Below, in pieces: positions 53,907 to 64,000 of a DNA stretch of 64,000 nucleotides (positions within the stretch are counted from its first letter, which is position 1; each line of letters starts with the position of its first letter). Under the pieces are notes generated by a model. That model was given only the letters and a program-made list of their open reading frames with translations, was not told where the DNA came from and ran no database searches. The stretch spans positions 5,280,183 through 5,344,182 of the forward strand of contig NW_024041484.1 of NCBI RefSeq assembly GCF_014851395.1, given 5' to 3'. The stretch comes from Micropterus salmoides. Lineage: Eukaryota; Chordata; Actinopteri; Centrarchiformes; Centrarchidae. The position numbers and the translations under genes were made by a program.

Positions 53907-54794
53907 GCCTGGCTAGCTCAGTCGGTAGAGCATGAGACTTTTAGGGGGCTTTCACACCTGAATGTCGGCACCAAGGTCCAAACTAAAGTTTATGTTTTGA
54001 TACATTCCGTTAGTTCTGGTTTAGTTTCGCACTGCATTTATGCGACCGCACTAAATAGACTTTATATGACAGACCTGCGTCCTGTCGTCATCATGTGGGC
54101 TTCGTCTCCCTATACCTGACATTGATTAGTTTTTAAACAGTTCCGTGGGTAGCTTTAACAAGAATGAATGAATGAGGGATGAACATTTCATATTGTTGCC
54201 ACTGTACTGTTATAATGGCATTACTACCTGCAGCACCAACTAGCCTATTGCCTACTCGAGGCTTGTTCAAATTTGCCAAATAAACGTCCTCGTTGTGCGA
54301 ACATTAGCCTATATCGTCACTGCCAGGCAGGAAAGGAGGAGAAGACAGCAAGCAATTCTACTGCATCTCTGTTCGAGGAGAGACCAAAGACGCGAGTGGC
54401 AGTTTGCTTCCATAATGGCCGTCTGTATCAAATGAGAGCTGTCACAGGAGATTTATAATTGTGTCCTCATTTCAGTGTATTTCTCTGTGTATTTGTAAGT
54501 TTCAGTTTCACACGATAACCGCCGAACTTCCTGTAAATGGTCTGAAAGTCCGAACCATCTAAAAAATGCTTTCACACTAGAAATGATCCGAACCATTGAT
54601 CAGTTTGATCCAGACCGAGACTACCTCTTTTCCTCTGACCAAATCTGTCTGGTCCGGACCGTGGTCCGGGAGAGGTTTCACACCTGCAATTTTGGTTCGG
54701 ATCAAACTGAAAAGTCAGAAAGTCCGGATCAAACGAGGTAGGTGTGAAAGCCCCCTTAATCTCAGGGTCATGGGTTTGAGCCCCACATTGGGTG
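53907..54794 (+). pseudogene. tRNA-Lys pseudogene, split in the anticodon loop by an inserted element
   Basis: The two halves (53907-53943 and 54759-54794) together form a 73-nt tRNA-Lys sequence. They have GCCTGGCTAGCTCAGTCGG with the A box, a TGAGA anticodon arm and a loop with anticodon TTT, and GGGTTTGAGCCCCAC as B box and T arm. A T4 Pol III stop follows at 54802-54805. Besides the insertion, substitutions in the acceptor stem (C7-A66 mismatch), the T stem and position 56 (C to T) show that it is dead. It may derive from a tRNA gene or from a tRNA-derived SINE head; the absence of a SINE tail favours a tRNA gene. Confidence 0.8.
53944..54755. mobile_element. 812-bp inverted-repeat element, probably PIF/Harbinger-like
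   Basis: The termini GGGGGCTTTCACACCT and AGGTGTGAAAGCCCCC are perfect inverted repeats. TTA flanks both sides (53941-53943 and 54756-54758), a 3-bp TWA-type duplication as in Harbinger elements. Inside near the right end are further GGTCCGGACC-like palindromic blocks. There is no transposase frame, so it is nonautonomous. Confidence 0.75.
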
Positions 54795-55461
54795 CTGTCA
54801 ATTTTCAACAATTTCCTCTTGAGCACCATTGTCTTTCTGCCACTATTGCCATGCAATTCAAATATAGTGGAAAGTGTATTGAGCATGAGTGTAATGGGGT
54901 TTGTTATGCTTTCCAGCATTATAACTGTACAGCATGCAATATAACTGTAGCTTTCTGTTCTTTTGATGAGCTTTCAAGTGATGCAAATATAAATGTCTAA
55001 GTTTGATGTGTGAATAAAAACAAACCTTGTGTTGGATACAGAACAGAAAAAGTAAAGTGATGAAGTCAAGTACAGTCACAATCATTTTGCTAGTCAAACT
55101 CTACACTTCATCTTGTCATTTTTCTTGCCTCTGTTTTACTGCTCGGTATTGCATACTGACCTTTTTTACAAACTGCTCCCCTGGAAAATTGTTCCGATTC
55201 ACACTGAGCTCACTGCGGACATGTTGCAACATCTGAAATGTCTTACATCTCACATTGGCATTTAGTAAAGGCTTCAAACACAATCTTGAGTTAGTTTCCC
55301 AGATGTGGCCTGCCATCTAGCAAGGTGCATCTTTCCACTTTCCTTTCAGATATTCTTGCTGACATAAGTTATTTCACTGAATTTTCAGCTTCATCTAATC
55401 TTTCAAAAGTCACATTTTATCATCATACAGTGAGAGGACAGGTATTGAGTTTTAGGTGGTC

Positions 55462-55675
55462 CATAATTACATTTACATTTATTCATTTAGCTGACACTTT
55501 TATCCAAAGCGACTTACAATTGCTATACATGTCAGAGGTCGCACGCCTCTGGAGCAACGAGGGGTTAAGTGTCTTGTTCAGGGACACATTGGTGGATGGG
55601 CCATAGTGGGGGATTGATCCCGTGTCGCTCACACCAAAGGCATGTGTCTTATCCATTGTGCCCTCCATTATTGTT
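55462..55675 (+). repeat. Common teleost dispersed repeat
   Basis: ACATTTATTCATTTAGCTGA followed by CACTTTTATCCAAAGCGACT and TACAATTGCTATACATGTCA is a repeat start that I know from many fish genomes. It continues through GTCTTGTTCAGGGACACA and GGGGATTGATCCCGTG. I do not assign a class. Confidence 0.65.
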
Positions 55676-56314
55676 AACTTTCCCCCAACTTATTCCCTTT
55701 TGTGTTTATAACCGTCCAGATGGAGCCGATTCTTTTATCTGGGGCTTCATAAAAGTAGAACCAGTGTCAGCTGAAGGCCAGGACGTTGTTTTTTTTCCAT
55801 TAGTAATCTCAAATCAAACATTTATTTGAGCGATATAGCAGCAGAGGGCTGAGTAGCAGAACTGACCCATCAAATGTGAATTCATGGCCACCATATTCAC
55901 TAAAGCCCACGAGCCTTTCAAAGAAATAAATCAATTCTAATTGAAAGGGAAGATGCATTAGTGCAACACCAAATGTTCCTTTATACGTTTCTAGGCATTT
56001 GTCTAATGGTCTCATCCAGACCCACTTTAGTGAGTACAGAAGAAAACGCACTTCAATTTGTAGACCAGACACATGACAAGCCAGGAAGAACAGAAGTGAG
56101 ATAAATTTGCTCTAACCCATTGGCCAAGAGACAGGTATCAGGAACAGAAATGGGAAATAAAACAGAGAAGCTGCAAACAAGCCTAACGGTCTTAATGCTA
56201 CTAATATATATTACACTTCTCTTTTTATGTGTTTGAAATGGGTAAACCTAGAGTTTGGGTGGGATTTAAGATTGAAAAGCATTTACTGTAATTTCATGAA
56301 TGAGATCTGATCAT

Positions 56315-56625
56315 GGTACTTGGTAGCTCTAAACACAAAGTACAGCTGAGGCCAATGGTGATGTCATTAGTTTGCAGGTTTTTGCTCAAAGCATGGAAAA
56401 ATTTAAACTTTGACCTGATGAGGATGCTAGATCAAAAGTCAGGGAATTTTAAGTGTGTACCAAATGTCATGGCAATCCAGCCCACGGTTGAATTTCAATC
56501 GAAACCACAAGTCAGAGGATCACCAAAGTCAGTAGGATTCATCCTCTGGGCACCATGAACATCTGTACCAAATTTCATGGCGATCCATTTATATCAGCAG
56601 TTATCTGGCAAACATGACCCCTGTG
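56315..56625 (+). repeat. Fish dispersed repeat (third copy of the family at 9930 and 23340)
   Basis: It contains AAACACAAAGTACAGCTGAG, TTTGACCTGATGAGGATGCT, GGATCACCAAAGTCAGTAGG and TACCAAATTTCATGGCGATC. Two related sub-blocks (ACCAAATGTCATGGCAATCC and ACCAAATTTCATGGCGATCC) show that the family is internally duplicated. Confidence 0.6.
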
Positions 56626-59600
56626 GAAATACTACTGATCTTGTGTTTGTTTATAATTAACAGACTTATTAAAATAATTTTGAATACCAGTTTAATTGAA
56701 TTGAACTGGTAATCACTCAGACACAACTGTGTTAGTAAAAGGAAACATCTCTCTCCAAAAAGAAAAATCTGATGAACTATTATAAAAAGGTATCAAGTAG
56801 CAAGTGCCAAACTGCATTAGCAAAGTCTAATAACATGCCTGTTACTAAATAACAAAACCATTATGTGTTAACTGAAATATAACATGCAATATTACATATC
56901 CAGCACTCCCAAAGTCAGTTTGTCGATTGACTAATTGAGTAATTATTTCAGATTTAGTGTGCCTGTGCTGTGTTCTCAACCTGGCAGGCTGTGACTTGCC
57001 AGTATCAAGTTGTCAGGGAATTAGCTGAAGCTGTTTGGGCCCCAACAGCCAAAAGTGACTCCCCTCCTACTGCTTCCACTGGTCTCTAACATTTGAATTA
57101 TATCAAAGCACAGCTTTGTTGAAAACTCACCTCTGATTGGCCAGTAAAGGCTAAGTGAGTCCTTAGATACCAATCTGTGAAGGGGTCTAATACCTTTTGT
57201 TGATTTATAGTCAGATCTGTGGTGACAATCACTGCTTAGTTGGTGGACAGAAATATTCACAGTATTATGTTGTCCTCTCTGTGTTAGAGGTAGTTCTATG
57301 AGCTGCTCAGCATATGTTAGCACAAAGACTGGAAGTGAGCTTTTCCTCAATAAACAGAAAATGAGTTTTAAACAATTTATTAGTTTTCATAATAGTTTAA
57401 GTAATGCAAAAATGCAGAAATATCACTGTTTCCAGCTTCCAACACACTAAACAGAGCTTATAAATTTATCTTGAAATTAATTTTTTAATTTGTTGTTGAT
57501 GTGGTATTTATATTTAATAATTTGAGCATCCATTTCCACCAAATGTTTCTCGTATATTCATACCATGCTTACATTTGACTTTATGCATTCATCCGTGACA
57601 ACCTACAATGAGTGTAACAATAAGCTTAATTTCCGAGCAACATCATAAACAAAATGAGTTTTGAGATCATGGGTTATATATGAGTTGATTTTATTATCCC
57701 TAACAGGGCAACATGGGATCAACATTATAATACAACCAAAAACACAACACTGTCCTACAAAGGTGAAAAGTAGTAGTTGTATTTCGTTTTTCAAGGGCCA
57801 AAGTTAAAATGTTCCTTCATGAATGTATGACTCTGACTGACTCCAGTTCGCCCTCTACCAGACAGCCACAGATATGGATTTTGGAAGATAAGCGATCAGA
57901 GGTCAGGGTCAGGACTCAGGTACAGTACTGCACCCTGAGAGTTGCTAACTTCAGGAAGGTGGATACCTGCTAAAGGAGATTAAATCTGGAAAACATGACT
58001 GAATTCTGCATTAGCTTTCAGTTATGTAACGCTTTATGCTTACCGATTTTTAAAAAAACAAATTTTCCCTTACATATTATTCAGATAGAAATTGTTTTCA
58101 TCCATGTATACATCAGGAGGTTGAAGTCAGTCAAAAACTGTTAAAGCTAACATTCCACTGAAGTGAATCTTGATTCAATGATTACAACCTTCCCAAGTCG
58201 CCTCTTGATTAATAACTCACTTAAAAGCATGACTCTCCTGCGCCCTCCGCCCCTTTGCTGTTTCTTCCTCTCCAAAGCATTTTCTCATAAAGCAGACAGA
58301 AGATCAATAGCACTTATAATCTGATGGTGTTTTGAGGTCTTCTTATTTCAATTACATGACATTTGGTGAATATCGCCTTGAAATGTTGTTTTACTGTTGT
58401 AGTAATGAAGGAGGAGGATAACAGCTCTCTCCTCCCTTCCCTTCTTCCGTCTTGGTATGACAACATTCAGGTCTCAAGTGCTAATCAATGGGATGTTGAA
58501 CTTAAGTTTCAATCTGATTGAAATATTAAAGTAAATCTGTTTGGGACAAAGTTTCAAACCTGACTTCAATCTCCCAAGGGCAGTAACATTTTCACATCAG
58601 CCAATACAAATGAAGTTTACATTTACACCAATTCTGTCAGCAACTATGGCTTTTACTGTTATGGGGTCTATAGGAGAATAACTGGAAAGTAAAATGGATT
58701 GATTAATAATTTAAAAATATACATTTAAAAGTAAAACTCTCCAAATGGAGTTTGTCATAGAAAGTCATTGGAAATTGGCCGACCAATTAATGTAAGCTAT
58801 GTAATGATTAGCTAATCAAACAGCAAACTGATTAGTTACCAGTTAAACCGCGGAGATATAAACCATGTTTAAACATTTCATATAGACGGCCAGGTTTGCC
58901 TGTCTCTGCCACACCACGACGCAGGGTAACTTATTTAACCGACATGTAGCTACAAGGGAACAAGATGTTAAGTTAGGTACTTACTTTATAGTGTAGGTAT
59001 TTTTTTTTTTTTTTAAGATTTAAGATAAATGGTGCACACAAAAGCTTTTTGTGGGATATTTCTGGGATGGCAAAAAGTCCCCCCAAATTTTAGACTTCAG
59101 AAAAACAAAACTCAAACAAAATGACCCTACCCTGTTTTTGATCAGCTAGATAATTCCCTGACATCACGTGACAACCACATGATGACAAATTAAAAATGAA
59201 AACTGAACGGAAATTGACAAACAACCTTTATACAAACATGGAGATTAATATTGATTCAAAGGTGGTGTCAAAACACTGCAGAGTCTCCCGACTGGAGAAT
59301 GAAATGGGGAAACGATGCTGTAGATGTGGAGGGGGTTTGAGAGAAAACAACCACCAATTCTGTCCTCTTTCTAAGTGTCCTTAAGTGATGATAAAACAGA
59401 TGTAATTTTCAGAACCCAACCAGGATCATTTTATCTGTTTTCAGTCAATATATAATAAGGAGCTTCTACATAATTTCAACAGTGGATCATTTCATCAGAA
59501 AGACACTCTAGGGATTTCACCATGCTGCTGATGCTGTGTACACGAGGGGTACCCAGCAAACAATCACCAAACTAAATAATTTACTGGCTGTACTAGAATA

Positions 59601-60887
59601 GTTGTGAATTGATTAAAGGTGATTGAGATGATATGTCTGCCATGAAAATCACCCTTTGGACTAATGTTGTAATATAAAAATCCTAAATATATTAGCTGTG
59701 TGTTTTTAGAGATGTATGTGACTGTCCGTATAGTTTGGCACAGTCCTGATTCATAACCTGTGGATGCATTACAGTCCAGATAGCATTCATGTTCAGGTGT
59801 CTGTTGTATACCAAAATGTGGGAAATTTACATAAAACATACAATACAAAACAGTAGAGGCCACAAATGTTACAGTTGTTGTCACTTGGGCACTAGATGCA
59901 TTTTCAGATCCATTTTTCTTTTTTGCTATGAAAAGACGAAGAGGCCAGAGGCCGGATTACTAAAAGATGATACGTTACACGATGTGAATCATTCCACATA
60001 AATCGCATGGATGGAAAATAAACCTGTTTATGTCTGAAAGGTGTTCTCCATCAAATGCCCCCCTCAGTTTGGATGGGAATGATAGCGCTTCATATTCTGC
60101 TCCGCAGCGTGATGTGATGTGATTTCGCCTGGCAAGCAGGATGCAAACAGTATTAGGAGAAAACAATTTGGTGCAATTTGGCGTTGAGTCTGCCGTCCAG
60201 CTGCTTGTTACGGTTCACGTGTGTGGTGTATGGAGAGAGTTGGAAGCCTGCACAGGGCTGAGCTCTGTGAATTCAGCCTCCCGCTGCAGTGAAATGGATC
60301 ATCAGCTGAGGTCCCCATTTCTCAACACATTTACTCAACAGGGTCTCCATGCTGAATCCCAAATGCCAGCAGCTGCTGTAGTCTGGTCTGGCCTTGCTTG
60401 GGTGGTCCTATTAATTTGCATCACGGATGTGTTTTGTCAAACTTAAAGTTCTAGGGGCTTGTGTCTTTGGGGTGAGTAAATCTTTGACTGTCAGGGCTGT
60501 TTTTTCTATTTCCTGGCCCGAATCTATTCAGGTGAATGCGCACACTGTGCTGTACTTGCTTTTGACAAGTTCTGTTTCTCTCATTGCACGAGTAGTTTAG
60601 CTGTTTGGAATGAATGAAATGTACAGATATATCCATTCATGTACACCTATGTGCAAAGTTAAAGGCCCCATGCACCTACGGGTCACTAACACAAGTGTTT
60701 TCATTCCTTAGTCCTCGTCTCAGGACTCTGTGGGCATGTACAGACAGTGCTGCCTCACTCTGTTAGTTCTGTTTTTGTTAGCAGTAGTATGACATTTGGT
60801 GAGGCGTGGAACAATATTTTGATGAGCAGGATCCCAATGTGTTTGTATCTCGCATTGAGGACACTTGTACTGTGCAACACACACGCA

Positions 60888-61645
60888 CACTTTTCACAGA
60901 GTAGTTCTGGACCGTTCCCAACGATTCCCACCACGTGCAAGGACTTGGCGAAACAGGCAAGGGAAAACTTCCTTTTAGCAGGTGAAAAACTTGAACAGAA
61001 CCGTGAGTTAGGGTGGGCAGCCATCTGCCTCGACCGGTTTGGGGGGAGGGAGAGAGAGAGGGACGAGAAAGCACAAAATTACGGAGGAAGGAAGAAGTCA
61101 AGTTAGTAACATGCATTTATGGGATAAGAATGCATACAGACAGAGAGGAATAGAGAGGAGCTCAGTGCATCATGGGAAATCCCCCGGCAGTCTAGGCCTA
61201 TAGCAGCATAACTAAGGGATGGCTCAGGACTCACCTGAGCCAGTCCTAACTATAAGCTTTATCAAAGAGGAAAGTCTTAAGCCTACTCTTAAATGTGGAG
61301 ATGGTGTCTGCCTCCTGAACCCAAACTGGAACCTGGTTCCACAGGAGAGGAGCTTGATAGCTGAACGCTCTGGCTCCTAGTCTACTTTTGGAGACTCTAG
61401 GAATCACAAGTAACCCTGCATTCTGGGAGCGCAGTGCTCTAGGGTGAAAAGGTACTTTGAGCTCTTTAAGATAAAGATGGTGGCTGACCAATAGGGGCTT
61501 TGTAGGTGAGCAGAAGGATGTTGAATTCTACTCTGGATTTTTCAGGGAGCCAGTGCAGAGAAGCTAAGAAAGGAAAAACGTGATTTCTTTTCCTGGTTCC
61601 TGTCAGGACACGTGCTGCAGCATTCTGGATCAATTGGAAGTCTTG
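60888..61645 (-). mobile_element. L2-type LINE, 5'-truncated, C-terminal reverse transcriptase end and 3' UTR
   Basis: On the minus strand it starts with QLIQNAAARVLTGTRKRNHV and LHWLPEKSRVEFNILLLTYK, then has RAFSYQAPLLWNQVP and ISTFKSRLKTFLFDKAYS (ORF 61491-61246). These are the C-terminal motifs of L2-type reverse transcriptases. The 3' UTR continues to about 60888 and matches the plus-strand copy at 36045-37075. Stop codons interrupt the frame. Confidence 0.8.
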
Positions 61646-63246
61646 AGGGACTCATTCGGACAGCATCATAATAAGGAAAGAGTGTTTGCCTGAGCTGTTT
61701 TCCCCTTCGAACCCCACATGTCCTTCCTTCCTTCCTCCTCTCCTTTGGTTTTCTTACTTTGACTTGTAGCCAGGTCCTCCACAGTGCTGACAGCAGATAA
61801 TGGCTGAATCACGCTGTAAAATCACTCAGTGAAATCTTCATCTCTCTTCTTAAACACTTTTGTTATTCCTTCACCCAAAACCACATCAACTATCAATCTG
61901 GACTCAAAGGAATCACTTGCTAGAGCTTTTGCCATGCCAGTATGACCCTTGACCTCTTTTCAAACAGAAAATGTAAAATCATTTAAATAATATTTTTGAA
62001 CAAGGAACTGAGGCTTATTCTACTGTTGCCCTCCATGCAAGCTGCTCTGAAAATGGCACTGGCTGAACGCCCAGAATGTGTATATAAAAGATGTAGTCTT
62101 TCTTTTTTCTGCAGTCTGCCAGTCAAGGCTCACCTATTGGTACAAACAGGTGAGCAGAAACTTTTCAGTCCTTCACCTCTGGCAAAACATCAATTCTTTC
62201 ATTTCATGTTGTTGCTACAGTAGAAGTGTATGTACGTTTATGAGCTCTGCAGCTACAATGAAAGATATTCTGCAGAGGTTAACTGAAAAATGCTAACATG
62301 ACTTTTGATTTTGAGAAATGAAAATGTGTTAATAGCCGGTCTAGTTAAGTGCCTCCCTCTGGCTCTACATGTGACAGACACCAGGCTGACTCAGTGCTGA
62401 TTCTACATCAGTTTTTCAGGTATCATACATACTACTCTGAAGCAAATTTCATTAAACGCGGCTGAACTTTAATCCTTAGCTCCCGTGTGTTGATGTAAAT
62501 TGAAGCAGACATTTAACCACACAGCTGATGCAGCTGCAGAGACGGAACTTCTCACCAAATCATCAAAAGACTCTCTGGTTGATTAAACAGATTAGAAGCT
62601 ACTCCCTTAGCATTTAGATGTCTGATTTAAAGGAAGCGCCCCTGTAAATAAAATTAGCTTTTCATATTTATTGGGGGTTTAGTCACATGCAGCTTCTAAA
62701 ATACTTTCTTCGGAGCGGCGGAGACAGCAGCTACATCAGCAGCAGCAGCCTGTGAGGTGAAAAAGATGGTCCTCTAATAAGATTTGTCAAAGGTGCACAT
62801 CAAGAGCACACTCAAAAATGTTTACTGCCTTTTTTTTAAAGAACACAATTTTGAAGCTTATCAAGCGTGACCTACATACCAAAAATATGCTTAGAGATGT
62901 TGAGTTGTGGGACAGCAGTCCAGTAAAATCTCTGACATCTGGAGCCGAAGCACCGCCTTTCAGTGGGGCTTTATTGGCATGGGCAGACCTCTAGATGACT
63001 CTTATTATCTTGCTCTGCAAAGGTAAATTAGATTGTGCACTGTAATCTCACCAATTTAGGTTAAACTTAACACACAATCAATCGCAAATTTTCCGAGGTC
63101 TGGTCGGTTCCTTCAGACTTGATTGATTCTCCTCAGTAGCCTGGATCATCAGGTTTGAATTTTCATCTTGATTTTTGGTGTCTGAATGTCATCAATGTAA
63201 TTTAATTGAGAGAGAGAGATTATTTTTTGTACCTGATTTAGATTAG

Positions 63247-63290
63247 CCCGCGACCCGACCCCGGATAAGCGGATGAAGCTGGATGGATTT
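63247..63290 (+). repeat. Short repeat-tail fragment
   Basis: CCCGCGACCCGACCCCGGAT and AAGCGGATGAAGCTGGATGG form the tail motif of a widespread fish repeat. Only this fragment is present. Confidence 0.45.
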
Positions 63291-64000
63291 AGATTAGAAT
63301 TTGACAGTAGTTAATTTAAAATTGAAGGTAAATGTTTTATTTGGTCTTGTGAACCCTTGAAAAACAACCTTGAAATCAAGTTTTTGAAATATTACAACCT
63401 GAAAGTGCCTTATGGAAATGTCAAAGAGGGGAGTTCAAAACACACAAAGTCAGACTTATTCAGTAGTGGTTACATTTCAACGTAAATTTTTTTTTTTTTT
63501 TTTTTTGCTTCCAAAAGCTTTTTCTTCATTTTTAACAAAGAACTAGATGCTCTTGAGCTTTAGAGCTAGATATAAGCGTACTTAAATAATTCATATAATG
63601 TAATTATACTGTCAGTTTGTCTATTTGATAAATATGCTGTATTCTTTTGAACATTAATAGTGGTATTCTATGTTTTTTCCTCAGTGGCAATGACGCACAA
63701 TTTGCACAGAGTATTTACTTGCGTTTTAAGGTGCGGTGTGCAGGGACATTTGGGTGCAGTGTGGAGGACAATGTGCGTAAACTTCACTTTTGGCAAATTC
63801 TGCTGTTTGGCCAGAGAAAAGCAGGTTGGAGGTTTTTCCTTTGTGTTTGACAAGTAGCTTTGGAAAAACACAAAATCAGGAAATGTTGCTGACACCAACC
63901 AGTCCTCATGTTATCATACATGACTACTGTTCTGCACTTACTCACTTCTGGCAGGTGTTGTACATGGAACTCAGTCGTGACCTGAGGGCACAAAACTAAA

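Larger units (their letters stand above)
51621..64000. other. Intergenic region 5' of e2f7, no gene recognised
   Basis: In mammals the next gene is NAV3, but no NAV3 exon is seen here. The identified content is the split tRNA-Lys pseudogene (53907-54794), a dispersed repeat (55462-55675), a repeat copy (56315-56625), an L2 fragment (60888-61645) and a short tail-like fragment (63247-63290). Poly-T runs lie at about 58999-59016 and 63488-63506. I see nothing recognisable in 51880-53900, 56630-60880 or 61650-63240; conserved noncoding elements could be present but cannot be told by eye. Confidence 0.6.

Noticed and set aside
53941..54758. piggyBac element (TTAA target) instead of Harbinger-like
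   Set aside because: Only TTA is duplicated. The left flank reads TTTA rather than TTAA, so a four-base TTAA duplication is not present.
53907..54794. Functional tRNA-Lys gene with an intron
   Set aside because: The interruption is 812 bp with perfect inverted termini and a TTA duplication, far larger than any tRNA intron, and stem and B-box bases are mutated.

Overview
This window is vertebrate nuclear DNA, almost certainly from a teleost fish. The evidence is split genes with GT-AG introns, long AT-rich introns, and dense fish-type repeats (Tc1/mariner, hAT and Harbinger-like elements, L1 and L2 LINEs, tRNA-derived SINEs, long CA microsatellites). I recognise three protein-coding genes in an order conserved with other vertebrates (ZDHHC17 - CSRP2 - E2F7). 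They are the 3' half of zdhhc17 on the plus strand (nine exons, 849-12109, plus a long 3' UTR), all of csrp2 on the minus strand (five coding exons, 30358-15124, with a probable noncoding first exon near 33.8 kb), and all of e2f7 on the minus strand (twelve coding exons, 50896-41725, with a probable noncoding first exon ending at 51470). The reading frames join correctly across every splice junction. They give 333 C-terminal residues of Zdhhc17, a 193-residue Csrp2 and an 802-residue E2f7.

Layout. 1-848 is a zdhhc17 intron with old repeats. 849-12109 holds zdhhc17 exons, including a 4.5-kb intron with AT-AC ends and near-perfect U12 (minor spliceosome) signals. 12110 to about 14860 is its 3' UTR, which runs tail-to-tail into the csrp2 3' UTR. 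15124-33900 is csrp2, whose introns carry most of the mobile-element debris: a 5'-truncated L1 with a 17-bp target duplication that itself contains a second insertion with a 9-bp duplication, a broken Tc1 transposase copy, a Tc1-like short element split by another inverted-repeat element, and a 1.5-kb inverted-repeat element. 33900-40120 is intergenic and holds an L2 copy interrupted by a short hAT-like element. 40120-51600 is e2f7. 51600-64000 has no gene that I can recognise; it contains a tRNA-Lys pseudogene split in its anticodon loop by an 812-bp inverted-repeat element, another L2 3' fragment and smaller repeats.

The genes do not form a pathway. zdhhc17 encodes a Golgi palmitoyltransferase, csrp2 a two-LIM-domain cytoskeletal/nuclear adaptor, and e2f7 an atypical E2F repressor. 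I found no sign of a wholly new system such as a novel operon, CRISPR array or unknown gene cluster. The most informative observations are the minor-class intron and the nested insertions whose target duplications can be read directly. Function assignments rest on recognising protein families by eye; no database search was run.
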